Source: Planomonospora sp. ID67723
Lineage (GTDB): Bacteria > Actinomycetota > Actinomycetes > Streptosporangiales > Streptosporangiaceae
Reading direction: 5' to 3'
Assembly (NCBI RefSeq): GCF_015711605.1
Contig: NZ_JABTEZ010000005.1
Location: forward strand, 124,001-188,000
DNA length: 64,000 bases
Under the pieces are notes generated by a model that worked only from the letters and a program-made list of their open reading frames with translations, was not told the DNA's origin and ran no database searches. Below, piece by piece: positions 20,279 to 29,049 of this stretch. Position 1 is the first letter of the stretch; each line of letters starts with the position of its first letter. A program made the position numbers and the translations under genes.

Positions 20279-22861
20279 GTGAGAGCTATCCGCAGGTTCA
20301 CCGTCCGAACTGTCCTTCCTTCGGAGCTGGCCTCTCTCGGCGAGCTCGTGCAGAACCTCCGCTGGTCCTGGCACCCCGAGACGCTCGACCTGTTCGCCGA
20401 GGTCGACCCGGTCACCTGGGAGCGGGTCGGCCACGACCCCGTGGCGCTGCTCGGCGCGGTCGAGCCCGAGCGCCTCCGCGAGCTGGCCGCCGACCGCCGC
20501 TTCCTGCGGCGGCTCGCCGACGCGGCCGACGACTTGCGCGAATACATGACCGCCCCGCGGTGGTACCAGTCCCTTCCGGACGCCGCCCGGGCCATCGGCT
20601 ACTTCTCCCCCGAGTACGGCATCGCCGCCGCGCTGCCGCAGTACTCCGGGGGCCTCGGCATCCTCGCCGGGGACCACCTCAAGGCCGCCAGCGACCTCGG
20701 CGTGCCGATCCTCGCGGTCGGCCTGCTCTACCGGCACGGCTACTTCACCCAGTCCCTGTCGCCCGAGGGCTGGCAGCTGGAGCACTACCCGTCGCTCGAC
20801 CCCGGCGGCCTGCCGCTGACGCTCCTGAAGGAGGAGGACGGCACGCCCGTCCGGATCCGGATCGGCCTGCCCGAGCACCGCGTGCTCCACGCCCAGGTCT
20901 GGGTGGCCCAGGTGGGCAGGGTCCCGCTGCTGCTGCTCGACTCCGACGTGGCCGAGAACGACAACGCCGCCCGCGATGTCACCGACCGCCTGTACGGCGG
21001 CGGCACCGACCACCGCCTCAAGCAGGAGCTGCTGCTCGGCATCGGCGGCGTGCGCGCCATCCGCGCCTACTGCAGGAGCACCGGCCACCCCGAGCCCGAG
21101 GTCTTCCACACCAACGAGGGCCACGCCGGCTTCCTCGGCCTGGAGCGCATCCGCGAGCTCACCGAGGCCAGACTCTCCTTCGAGGAGGCGCTGGAGGCGG
21201 TGCGCGCCGGGACCGTCTTCACCACCCACACCCCGGTGCCCGCCGGGATCGACCGCTTCCCGACCGAGCTGATCGCCCGCCAGTTCGGGGGAGAGAACTC
21301 CTGGCCGACGGTCCCGGTCGACCGCATCCTGGCGCTCGGCGCCGAGGAGGAGCCCGGCAAGTTCAACATGGCCGCGATGGGCATGCGCCTGGCCCAGCGG
21401 GTCAACGGCGTCTCGGAGCTGCACGGCGAGGTCAGCCGGGAGATGTTCCAGGGGCTCTGGCCGGGCTTCGACGTGGCCGAGGTGCCGATCGGCTCGATCA
21501 CCAACGGGGTGCACGCCCCCACCTGGGTCGGCCGGGAGATCATGGAACTGGCCGGTCGGGAGCTGCCCTCGCTGGTGGACCGGGCCCAGGGCTGGGAGGG
21601 CGTGAGCAAGATCTCCGACGAGGAGATCTGGGGCATCCGCGGAAGGCTCCGCGCCCGCCTCGTCGAGGCGGCCCGGGTCCGGCTCCGCCGCTCCTGGATG
21701 GACCGGGGGGCGTCCGCCGCCGAGCTCGGCTGGATCGACGACGCCCTCGACCCGGAGGTGCTGACCATCGGCTTCGCCCGCCGGGTGCCCTCCTACAAGC
21801 GCCTGACCCTGATGCTCTCGGACCCGGTACGGCTCCGCGGGCTGCTGCTCGACCCCGACAAGCCGGTGCAGATCGTGATCGCGGGCAAGGCCCACCCGGC
21901 CGACGAGGGCGGCAAGAAGCTCATCCAGCAGATCGTGAAGTTCGCCGACCAGGAGAGCGTGCGGCACCGCATCGTCTTCCTGCCCGACTACGACATGGCC
22001 CTGGGCCAGCTCATGGTCCAGGGCTGCGACGTGTGGATGAACAACCCGCTGCGTCCGCTGGAGGCCTGCGGGACCAGCGGCATGAAGGCCGCGCTCAACG
22101 GCGGGCTCAACCTCTCCATCCGCGACGGCTGGTGGGACGAGTGGTACGACGGCACCAACGGCTGGGCCGTCCCCACCGCCGACGGCGTCGCCGACCCCGA
22201 CCGCCGCGACGAGCTGGAGGCGGGCGCGCTCTACGACCTGATCGACCACGAGGTGGCCGACCGGTTCTACGACCGGCCCGCCGACGGCCTGCCCCGCCGC
22301 TGGCTGGAGATGGTCCGCCACACCCTGTCCTCGCTGGGCCCCAAGGTCCTGGCCGGCCGGATGCTGCGCGACTACGTCGTGGGCCTCTACACCCCCGCCG
22401 CCAAGTCGGCGCGGGTCCTCACGGCGGACGGCAACGAGCAGGCCAAGGGCTTCGCCGCCTGGAAGCTGCGGGTCGGCCGGGCCTGGCCCGGCGTGCGGGT
22501 CGAGCACGTCGAGGCCGCAGGGCTGGGCGACACCCCCGAGGTCGGGGCCGCGCTGGAGCTGCGGGCCACGATCGCCCTGGGCGAGCTGGAGCCCGGGGAC
22601 ATCCAGGTCCAGGCCGCCTACGGCCGGGTCGGCCTCCACGACGAGCTGGTCTCACCCGCCTACTCGTCCCTGAGCGTCGAGTCCGAGGGCGACGACGGCA
22701 GGGCGGTCTTCAGCGGCACGATCCCGCTGGTGCGCACCGGGGCCTTCGGCTACACCGTCCGCGTCGTCCCGGCGCACCCGCTGATGGCAGCCTCCGCCGA
22801 GCTCGGCCTGATCGCCGTGCCCGAGGAACCCGCCGGCATGACCAACGGCACCCTCCGCTGA
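20279..22861 (+). CDS. glgP: alpha-glucan phosphorylase (GT35)
   Basis: An 860-residue PLP-dependent phosphorylase, releasing glucose-1-phosphate from alpha-glucan ends. It has the short-type N terminus (VRTVLPSELASLGELVQNLRW) seen in actinobacterial and archaeal GlgP rather than the rabbit type. The PLP lysine is Lys603 in GTSGMKAALNGG, preceded by the substrate loop DVWMNNPLRPLEACG. FSPEYGIAAALPQYSGGLG (~108-126) marks the glucan-binding N-terminal domain. The GTG start at 20279 begins the conserved sequence. Placed divergently from glgE, it pairs glucan breakdown with the GlgE synthesis genes. Confidence 0.95.
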   Translation: MRAIRRFTVRTVLPSELASLGELVQNLRWSWHPETLDLFAEVDPVTWERVGHDPVALLGAVEPERLRELAADRRFLRRLADAADDLREYMTAPRWYQSLPDAARAIGYFSPEYGIAAALPQYSGGLGILAGDHLKAASDLGVPILAVGLLYRHGYFTQSLSPEGWQLEHYPSLDPGGLPLTLLKEEDGTPVRIRIGLPEHRVLHAQVWVAQVGRVPLLLLDSDVAENDNAARDVTDRLYGGGTDHRLKQELLLGIGGVRAIRAYCRSTGHPEPEVFHTNEGHAGFLGLERIRELTEARLSFEEALEAVRAGTVFTTHTPVPAGIDRFPTELIARQFGGENSWPTVPVDRILALGAEEEPGKFNMAAMGMRLAQRVNGVSELHGEVSREMFQGLWPGFDVAEVPIGSITNGVHAPTWVGREIMELAGRELPSLVDRAQGWEGVSKISDEEIWGIRGRLRARLVEAARVRLRRSWMDRGASAAELGWIDDALDPEVLTIGFARRVPSYKRLTLMLSDPVRLRGLLLDPDKPVQIVIAGKAHPADEGGKKLIQQIVKFADQESVRHRIVFLPDYDMALGQLMVQGCDVWMNNPLRPLEACGTSGMKAALNGGLNLSIRDGWWDEWYDGTNGWAVPTADGVADPDRRDELEAGALYDLIDHEVADRFYDRPADGLPRRWLEMVRHTLSSLGPKVLAGRMLRDYVVGLYTPAAKSARVLTADGNEQAKGFAAWKLRVGRAWPGVRVEHVEAAGLGDTPEVGAALELRATIALGELEPGDIQVQAAYGRVGLHDELVSPAYSSLSVESEGDDGRAVFSGTIPLVRTGAFGYTVRVVPAHPLMAASAELGLIAVPEEPAGMTNGTLR

Positions 22862-22929
22862 CCCGCCCGGGGCCGGATCGTCCCGCGGTGGGTCCGGTCC
22901 CGCCGTTCGGCGGATAAGGTTCTCCCGCT

Positions 22930-24369
22930 ATGGGGAGAAGCGCTGATCTGGTGGTGCTGGGAGCCGGGCCGTCCGGCCTGGCGGCGGCGTGGCGGGCGGC
23001 CCGGCGAGGGCTGTCCGTCGTCGTGCTGGAGCGGGCCGGGCACGTGGGCGGGCTGTCGGCGAGCTTCGAGGTGGCCGGGGTCCGGGTCGACCACGGCAGC
23101 CACCGGCTCCATCCGGCCACCCCGCCCCACCTCATGGCCGACCTGCGCGGCCTGCTCGGCGACGACCTGCAGACGCGCCCGCGCAACGGCAGGCTCCGGA
23201 TCGCCGGGCGGTTCGTCGGTTTCCCCCTGCGGGCGGGAGAACTGGCCAGGCGGCTGCCCCCGGGCCTGTTGGCCGGGGTGGCGCGCGACACGGTGGCGGC
23301 GCCCTTGCGGGGCGGGAGCCGTACGTCCCCGGCCGGAGGCGGTGCGCCCGGTCGTGCGGACACCTATGCCGGGGCGCTGCGCGCGAGTCTCGGCCCGGCC
23401 CTCTACGACGCGCTCTACGCGCCGTACGCCGTGAAGCTCTGGGGCCTGCCGGGCGAGGAGATCGACGGGGACCAGGCCCGCAAGCGGGTCACCGCCGACA
23501 GCCCGTGGAAGATCGCCAGGCGGATCCTGCGCGGGCAGTCGAACGGGCAGGGGAAGATCTTCCACTACCCCCGGCGCGGCTTCGGCCAGATCGTCGACGC
23601 GCTCGCCGAGGCCGCCACGGCGGCCGGGGCGGAGATCCGCCTCGGTACGGCCTGCACCCGGATCGAACCCGCCGAGGACTCCGTGGTGGTACACACCTCC
23701 GGAGAACGGGAAGCCGCGGCGGGGGACCGCATCGAGGCCGGGCGGGTGTTCTCCACGATCCCGATGCCCGCGCTGGCCCGGCTGGTGCGGCCCGGACCGC
23801 CGGAGGAGGTCGTCCGGGCGGCCGGGCGGCTCGCGTTCCGGGCGATGACGCTGGTCTACGCGGTGCACGAGGGAGGCCGGTGGACACCGTACGACGCGCA
23901 CTACCTTCCCGGTCCGGAGACCCCGGTGACCCGGATCTCCGAGCCGGCCAACTACCGCATCAGCGCCGACGACCCGGCCGGCCGCACCGTGCTCTGCTTC
24001 GAGATCCCGTGCGCCGCCGGTGACGAGATCTGGACGACGGAGGACTTCTCCGGACTGGTCCGCGAGACCCTCGCCGTCTCGGGGCTGCCCCCGGTCGACC
24101 TGGCGGACGTGGTCGTACGGCGGGTGCCGCACGTCTACCCGGTCTACGAGACCGGGTACGCCGCCCACCTGGCGGGCCTGGACGCCTGGGCCGGGACCGT
24201 CCCGAACGTGACCACCTTCGGCCGCCTCGGGCTGTTCGCGCACGACAACACCCATCACGCCATGGCCATGGGCTACGACGCCGTCGACTCCCTCACCTCC
24301 GCCGGCTGGGACGTCTCCGCCTGGCGGGCCGCCCGCAGCCGCTTCGCCGAGCACGTCGTCGAGGACTGA
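22930..24369 (+). CDS. FAD-dependent oxidoreductase (protoporphyrinogen oxidase / amine oxidase-like)
   Basis: A 479-residue flavoprotein. The N terminus is a dinucleotide-binding fold, LVVLGAGPSGLAAAW (7-21), ending in an acidic residue (VVLERAGHVGGLSA). HGSHRLHP and FPLRAGELARRLPPG follow, then DALYAPYAVKLWGLPGEEI and HYPRRGFGQIVDAL, a pattern shared with protoporphyrinogen oxidase-like and UDP-galactopyranose mutase-like enzymes found near surface-polysaccharide genes. The C-terminal FAD contact is GRLGLFAHDNTHHAMAMG. Substrate unknown. It follows glgP by 68 bases. Confidence 0.75.
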   Translation: MGRSADLVVLGAGPSGLAAAWRAARRGLSVVVLERAGHVGGLSASFEVAGVRVDHGSHRLHPATPPHLMADLRGLLGDDLQTRPRNGRLRIAGRFVGFPLRAGELARRLPPGLLAGVARDTVAAPLRGGSRTSPAGGGAPGRADTYAGALRASLGPALYDALYAPYAVKLWGLPGEEIDGDQARKRVTADSPWKIARRILRGQSNGQGKIFHYPRRGFGQIVDALAEAATAAGAEIRLGTACTRIEPAEDSVVVHTSGEREAAAGDRIEAGRVFSTIPMPALARLVRPGPPEEVVRAAGRLAFRAMTLVYAVHEGGRWTPYDAHYLPGPETPVTRISEPANYRISADDPAGRTVLCFEIPCAAGDEIWTTEDFSGLVRETLAVSGLPPVDLADVVVRRVPHVYPVYETGYAAHLAGLDAWAGTVPNVTTFGRLGLFAHDNTHHAMAMGYDAVDSLTSAGWDVSAWRAARSRFAEHVVED

Positions 24370-24487
24370 CGGCGGAGAGGCGCCGTCCCCGCCCGGCCGG
24401 TCGGCGTGCGCCGTCCCCGTCGCGGAAGATGATCGGCTGCGCCTCTGTCAATTCGCCGGATTCTGAGGGAAACTGCCGGGTGTGGTT

Positions 24488-24503
24488 GTTGAACATGTTC
24501 AAC
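24488..24503. promoter_or_regulatory. 16-bp perfect palindrome
   Basis: GTTGAACATGTTCAAC is exactly self-complementary. It ends two bases before ATG 24506 of the membrane protein gene, so it would overlap the -10 region if that gene is leaderless. It resembles a one-dimer repressor site; no regulator gene is adjacent. Confidence 0.55.
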
Positions 24504-24505
24504 GA

Positions 24506-25147
24506 ATGAAGGTGGCCGGCAGGGCGTTCGTCGCGGGCCTGCTGGGCGGCGCCGTGGCGGGGGCGGTCACCGCTCCGCTCAGCCTCGCTGTCATCGTCGT
24601 CATCGAGCTCGTCGCCCCCGGTCCCGACCCCGCGCTCGGCACCACCCCGGCCCCCGACAGCGACTCCGCCGCCTCCGGTGACGACTCCGTCGCCCTCGGG
24701 GTGATCCAGCTCATCCTCGCCATGCTGAACCTCTCCATCCTGGGCGGGCTGGTCGGGCTGGTCGTGGGACTGGTCGTGGCCCTGCCCGTCGCCCCGGTCG
24801 TGGCGCTCGCGGCGCCGTGGCTGGCCGGCCGGCCCGAGCAGGCGCGGCTGGTGTGCGCCTGCGCGTACGGACTCGCCGCCGCCGCCTTCGAGACGGCGAT
24901 CGTGGCGGTGAGCGGAGGTGAGGACTGGGGGCGGTCGTTCTTCGCGAATCCCCTGTTCCTGGTGCCTCCTCTGGTGATCGCGCTGATCGTGGGATACCGG
25001 TACGGACCCCGCCTGATCGACGGCGCCCCGGAGCCCCCGCAGCCGTCCGAGGGGACCGGGCCGTCCCCGGCGAGCGCCCCCGGGCCTGACGCCACGGGGC
25101 ACGACCGGGCCGGACGATCGGGTGAGGACCTCGGACCCCCGGAGTGA
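24506..25147 (+). CDS. integral membrane protein of unknown function
   Basis: A 213-residue protein with about five hydrophobic segments: ~7-37, ~70-85, ~85-115 rich in Gly/Val/Leu, ~123-140 and ~155-172. A Pro/Ser/Gly-rich soluble tail (~178-213) ends it. An acidic loop (PDSDSAASGDDS) separates the first two helices. No family motif is recognised. ATG 24506 was preferred; GTG 24482 in frame would place the palindrome inside the gene. No Shine-Dalgarno is visible for either, so translation may be leaderless. Confidence 0.6.
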   Translation: MKVAGRAFVAGLLGGAVAGAVTAPLSLAVIVVIELVAPGPDPALGTTPAPDSDSAASGDDSVALGVIQLILAMLNLSILGGLVGLVVGLVVALPVAPVVALAAPWLAGRPEQARLVCACAYGLAAAAFETAIVAVSGGEDWGRSFFANPLFLVPPLVIALIVGYRYGPRLIDGAPEPPQPSEGTGPSPASAPGPDATGHDRAGRSGEDLGPPE

Positions 25148-25212
25148 GGAGCCGGTGAGGGCGCCGGGGCCTCGGGGCGGGCCAGGGCGCTCGGTATGCT
25201 GACGGGATTCCC

Positions 25213-25731
25213 ATGACCGAGACACCCTCCGACCGCCTGGACGATCGCCCGGAGCCGCCGGTCGACCCCGACGTGGACCTGCGGATCCCCGAGCAGCGGG
25301 ACGAGCTGCGGCGGGCCCCGTGGAGCACGCTGGCGGCGGTCTCGGCCGGCGGGGTGATCGGGGCGCTGGCCCGCCACGGGCTCTCCGAGGCGTTCCCGCG
25401 CCCGGCAGGCGGTTTCCCCTGGGCCACGTTCGCGGTCAACGTGATCGGGTGCGCGCTGATCGGCGTGCTGATGGTGCTCATCGGCGAGACCCGGGCGGCG
25501 CACCGGCTGGCCCGTCCGTTCCTCGGGGTCGGGGTGCTGGGCGGGTTCACCACGTTCTCCGCCTACGTCGCCGACATCGGGCGGCTGGCCGCCGGCGGCG
25601 CCCCGCGGCTCGCCCTGGTCTACCTGTTCGGCACCGTCGCCGCCGCGGTGGCCGCCACCCAGCTCGCCGCCTCCGGGACCCGCGCGATCACCCGGCTCCG
25701 CCGTACGGACCGGCCGGCGGGCGGCTCATGA
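25213..25731 (+). CDS. crcB: fluoride efflux channel CrcB/FluC, subunit 1
   Basis: A 172-residue CrcB/Fluc protein, a dimeric fluoride-selective channel of the cytoplasmic membrane. It has four membrane segments, FPWATFAVNVIGC (~73-85) with the conserved pore Asn, and GGFTTFSAY (~113-121), the sodium/fluoride site. The ~38-residue acidic N-terminal extension (DRLDDRPEPPVDPDVDLR) is unusual for the family. A second crcB follows 118 bases later, so the two may form a heterodimer as known for paired Fluc genes. Confidence 0.93.
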   Translation: MTETPSDRLDDRPEPPVDPDVDLRIPEQRDELRRAPWSTLAAVSAGGVIGALARHGLSEAFPRPAGGFPWATFAVNVIGCALIGVLMVLIGETRAAHRLARPFLGVGVLGGFTTFSAYVADIGRLAAGGAPRLALVYLFGTVAAAVAATQLAASGTRAITRLRRTDRPAGGS

Positions 25732-25849
25732 GGCCGAGACTACCGCGGTGGAGCGGTGTGAACCTCTGCGGATCGAGGGGACCGGTGCACGGTCCGGCCC
25801 ACCGGCGGAATCCGGTCGTGGGGCCGTACCGCTTCACCGGGGGGCCGGG

Positions 25850-26209
25850 GTGAGCGCGCTGCTGGTCGCGCTGGGCGCGGCCCTCGGCGCGCCGCTGCGC
25901 TACCTGGCCGACCGGGCCGTCCAGGCCCGCCACGACGGGACCTTCCCGTGGGGCACCTTCGCCGTCAACACGGCCGGATCGGCGCTGTTCGGCCTCCTGC
26001 TGGCGCTGCCCGCCGACGGCTGGGTGACGGCGCTGGCCGGGACCGGGTTCTGCGGCGCGCTGACCACCTACTCCACCTTCGCCTACGAGACGGTACGGCT
26101 GGCGGAGACCGGCGAGCGCCCTCGGGCACTCCTCAACGTCGTCGCGAGCGTCGTCGGCGGCCTGGGCGCCGCCTGGTGCGGCACCCTCCTGGCCCAGGCC
26201 CTGTCCTGA
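25850..26209 (+). CDS. crcB: fluoride efflux channel CrcB/FluC, subunit 2
   Basis: A 119-residue second CrcB protein with four membrane segments, FPWGTFAVNTAGS (pore Asn) and GALTTYSTFAYE (ion site). The usual length is reached with GTG 25850, which has a run of G upstream; the longer in-frame ATG 25748 would add a non-family, basic N terminus. Together with the first copy it forms the crcB pair seen in Gram-positive bacteria, in which the subunits face opposite ways in the membrane. Confidence 0.92.
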   Translation: MSALLVALGAALGAPLRYLADRAVQARHDGTFPWGTFAVNTAGSALFGLLLALPADGWVTALAGTGFCGALTTYSTFAYETVRLAETGERPRALLNVVASVVGGLGAAWCGTLLAQALS

Positions 26210-26327
26210 CCCGTCCGGGCCATGCACCTCCGTGCGCCCTCGGCCAGGGGAACGTCTTCGCAGGCGGCGCTCATGACGTCCGCACTCCTTCGGATGAAGG
26301 CGCTCGACGGCGGGCGCCGCCGACCGG

Positions 26328-28079
26328 TCAGGGGGAGTTGAGCTCGCGGTGGACGGCGGGGATGACCTTGCGGAGGTAGCGGCCCAGCTTGACGAAGGAC
26401 TCGCCGGTGGCGCGGAAGGCGTAGCGGATCGGGACCTCGTGGTAGCGGTAGCCCTTGGCGAGCAGGTCGAGGGTGAGGATCTGGGCGTAGTTGTAGTCGT
26501 GGATCACCTCGGCGGCGCGTGCCGCACCGGGCGAGAAGGCCCGGTAGCCGCTCTGGCCGTCGGTGACGGCGTGCCGGGTCATCCAGCGGACCCAGGCGGT
26601 GAGGACCCGGTTGCCGAAGCGCCGGTGCGGGAGCATCCGGTCGATGGTCCCGGCGAACCGGGAGCCCACCACGTAGTCGGCCTCGCCGGACAGCACCGGC
26701 TCCGCCAGGGACTCGACGTCCTCGGGGAAGTACTCCAGATCGGCGTCCAGGTAGACCACCGCCGCCGGGTCGAGCCGCACGGCCTCCGCCAGCCCCCGGC
26801 GTACGGCGGCGCCCAGACCGAGGTTGTGCGGCTGGGAGACCACGGTCGCGCCGGCGTCGAGGGCGAGGGAGGCCGAGGCGTCCGAGGAGCCGTCGTCGAT
26901 CACGATCGTGACCAGCGGGCGCCCGGCGACGACGGCAGGAAGGCGCTTGACGACCTCGGCGACCGTCGCCTCCTCGTTGAAGACGGGGACGAACGCGACC
27001 ACCGGCGCGTGCGGGGCGACCGGCAGCGGGTGAGGACGGGGGGGAAGGGTCCGGGGCAGCCTGAGCCTGGTGGGAGTCACGAGCGCGACACCTCCGACGA
27101 CGAGGGAGTAGGCGGTCTTCAGGGCGTGGGTGAGCAGGGCGACCGCGAAGGCCGGGCCGGAGGCGACGCCGAGCGCGGTCAGCGCCGCCGTCGCCGCGGC
27201 CTCGTAGGAGCCGAACCCGCCGGGGGTCACGGCCACGGTCTGGGCGGCGATGGTCACGGCCGTCACGGCCACCGCCTCGGGAGGGGTCAACCCTACTCCG
27301 GTCAGCCGCGCCACCTCGTAGACCACCGCCGCCTCCAGCACCCAGGCCGCCGCGGCCGCGGCGAAGACGACGGGGAGAAGCGCCGTCCCGCTCCCGCGCC
27401 GCCGGGCCCGCCCGCCCTCGCTCCGCTCGGAATCGCCGGCGGCACCGGGGGCGGAGGACGGGAGGCGGCCCAGCCAGACCGCCCCCGCGAGCGTCGCGAG
27501 GGCCAGTGCGGCGGCCAGCGGCCAGATCCAGGGGCCGGTCAGGCCGGTGACCAGGGCAGGGGCGGCGACGAGGGCCAGGAGCGCGACGGCGAGCAGGTCG
27601 GCGGAGCGGAGGGTCACGGTGGAGGCGATCACCGGGGCGGCGGGCAGGGAGGTCCGGCGCAGGACCGTGGTCACCCGCAGGGCCTCGCCCAGGCGGAACG
27701 GCAGGACGTGGTTGCCGAGCAGGGAGACGTGCAGCGCGGCCCAGGACAGGCCGGGGGACAGGCCCGGCAGCACCCGGCACCAGGACCACGTTCGCAGGCC
27801 GAACGCGCAGCCGTACATCGCGAGCGCGAGAAGCACCCCGAGCGGGTCGCGCAGCAGCGCCCGGCCCGCCGAGAGGAGGTCGGGACCGGAGACGACCCGG
27901 GCGAGGTAGACCGCGGCGGCGGCGAGGACCGCCAGGCCGAGACCGCGCCGGACCACCTTGAGGAGGGGCGGACGCCGGGCCGACCCGGAGGGGGGCGTCC
28001 GCGGCACCCGCGCCGGCCCGGCGAGAACGAGGAGGGCACGTCGGACCTGCTCAGAGAGGGGTCGGGATGGAGCACGCAC
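26328..28079 (-). CDS. fusion of flippase-like membrane domain and GT2 glycosyltransferase
   Basis: A 583-residue fusion. Residues ~40-330 are a polytopic domain of the YbhN/lysylphosphatidylglycerol-synthase-membrane type, with LGNHVLPFRLGEALRV and the typical VAVTPGGFGSYEAAA. Residues ~345-583 are a GT2 domain of the dolichol-phosphate-mannose synthase kind: FVPVFNEEATV, IVIDDGSSDAS, YLDADLEYFPED and VVGSRFAG. It probably glycosylates a polyprenyl-phosphate or lipid carrier at the membrane. GTG 28079 has AAAGGA seven bases upstream. It diverges from the Fe(III) transport operon and shares its iron box. Confidence 0.85.
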   Translation of the reverse strand: MRAPSRPLSEQVRRALLVLAGPARVPRTPPSGSARRPPLLKVVRRGLGLAVLAAAAVYLARVVSGPDLLSAGRALLRDPLGVLLALAMYGCAFGLRTWSWCRVLPGLSPGLSWAALHVSLLGNHVLPFRLGEALRVTTVLRRTSLPAAPVIASTVTLRSADLLAVALLALVAAPALVTGLTGPWIWPLAAALALATLAGAVWLGRLPSSAPGAAGDSERSEGGRARRRGSGTALLPVVFAAAAAAWVLEAAVVYEVARLTGVGLTPPEAVAVTAVTIAAQTVAVTPGGFGSYEAAATAALTALGVASGPAFAVALLTHALKTAYSLVVGGVALVTPTRLRLPRTLPPRPHPLPVAPHAPVVAFVPVFNEEATVAEVVKRLPAVVAGRPLVTIVIDDGSSDASASLALDAGATVVSQPHNLGLGAAVRRGLAEAVRLDPAAVVYLDADLEYFPEDVESLAEPVLSGEADYVVGSRFAGTIDRMLPHRRFGNRVLTAWVRWMTRHAVTDGQSGYRAFSPGAARAAEVIHDYNYAQILTLDLLAKGYRYHEVPIRYAFRATGESFVKLGRYLRKVIPAVHRELNSP

Positions 28080-28105
28080 TCGGGGTCCTTTAAGGTTTCG
28101 CTCAG

Positions 28106-28124
28106 TGAGGTTAGGCTACCTTTA
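28106..28124. promoter_or_regulatory. iron box (DmdR/IdeR-type operator)
   Basis: TGAGGTTAGGCTACCTTTA matches the actinobacterial iron-box consensus TTAGGTTAGGCTAACCTAA at 15 of 19 positions. It is framed by GCTCAGT and ACTGAGC, a further perfect inverted repeat (28100-28130). It lies 23 bases before the epimerase start and 27 bases from the divergent GT2 fusion start, so one iron-bound repressor dimer pair could control both directions. Family knowledge: DmdR/IdeR represses iron-uptake genes when Fe(II) is plentiful. Confidence 0.75.
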
Positions 28125-28146
28125 CTGAGCGTGAGGAGAGGACCGG

Positions 28147-29049
28147 GTGTCAGCTGTCGTGACCGGCTCGGCCGGATTCATCGGCCGGATGCTGGTCGAG
28201 ACGCTCGTCGCCTCGGGGGAGAGGGTCATCGGCATCGACCGGGTGGCCCAGCCGCCGAGGCCCGGCCTGACCGTTCTCACCGCCGACCTCCTCTCCGGCG
28301 ACGAGCTCGTCCGGGCCGCCCTGGAGGACGCCGACGTCGTCTACCACCTCGCCGGCTGCCCCGGCGTGCGCGACCGCAGCTCCGACGTCGCCTGGCGGCG
28401 GCGGCGCGACAACGTGCTCGCCGGGGCCCGGGTCCTCGACGCCGTCCCCCGGAACGTCCCGCTGCTCGTCGCCTCCTCCAGCTCGGTGTACGGCGGGGCG
28501 CGCGACGGCCGTCCCAGCCACGAGGCCGATCCGCTGCGCCCCGTCGGCGGTTACGCCAGGAGCAAGACCGTGCTGGAGCGCCTGTGCGCCGAGCGGCTCG
28601 CCCGCGGCGGCCGTACCACCGTGATCCGGCCGTTCACCGTGGCGGGTGAGGGCCAACGGCCCGACATGGCGCTCTCGCTCTGGCTGGCGGCGGCCCGCCG
28701 CGGGCGCCCGCTCCGGGTGCTCGGCTCGCTCGACCGCACCCGTGACGTGACCGACGTACGGCAGGCCGCCCGGGCCATGGCCGACCTCGCCGCCACGGGC
28801 GCCCAGGGCGTCGTGAACGTCGGCACGGGCCGCGGCCAGAGCCTCCGCGCGATGGCCGCCGCCGTCGCCGAGGCCCTGGGCACCGAGGTCTCCTTCGCCG
28901 TCGAGCCGGCCCCCGGCGTCGAGCCCGGCGCCTCCCTCGCCGACACGCGCCGGCTCCGCTCGCTGATCGGCTGGTCCCCCGAGACCGACCTCCGCGACCT
29001 CGTCCGCCGCCAGGCCGCCGCCTCCCGTCCCCTGGTGGAGGCGACATGA
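28147..29049 (+). CDS. NAD-dependent sugar epimerase/dehydratase
   Basis: A 300-residue extended short-chain dehydrogenase. TGSAGFIGRML (6-16) is the NAD-binding GxxGxxG loop. The catalytic site is SSSSVYGG followed by GGYARSKTVLE with the Tyr-x3-Lys pair (~138-142). FTVAGEGQ and the C-terminal W-x-P-E-T-D-L match nucleotide-sugar epimerases. Substrate is unknown. GTG 28147 follows GAGGAGAGG closely and lies just after the iron box. Its stop overlaps the next gene's start (ATGA), so it leads a translationally coupled operon. Confidence 0.88.
   Translation: MSAVVTGSAGFIGRMLVETLVASGERVIGIDRVAQPPRPGLTVLTADLLSGDELVRAALEDADVVYHLAGCPGVRDRSSDVAWRRRRDNVLAGARVLDAVPRNVPLLVASSSSVYGGARDGRPSHEADPLRPVGGYARSKTVLERLCAERLARGGRTTVIRPFTVAGEGQRPDMALSLWLAAARRGRPLRVLGSLDRTRDVTDVRQAARAMADLAATGAQGVVNVGTGRGQSLRAMAAAVAEALGTEVSFAVEPAPGVEPGASLADTRRLRSLIGWSPETDLRDLVRRQAAASRPLVEAT

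Noticed and set aside
20264-22639. Long minus-strand open frame opposite glgP
   Set aside because: Same reason: low-complexity product, antisense to a clearly conserved phosphorylase.
25148-25212. crcB-type fluoride riboswitch upstream of the first channel gene
   Set aside because: I could not find the conserved pseudoknot pieces in the short GC-rich gap.
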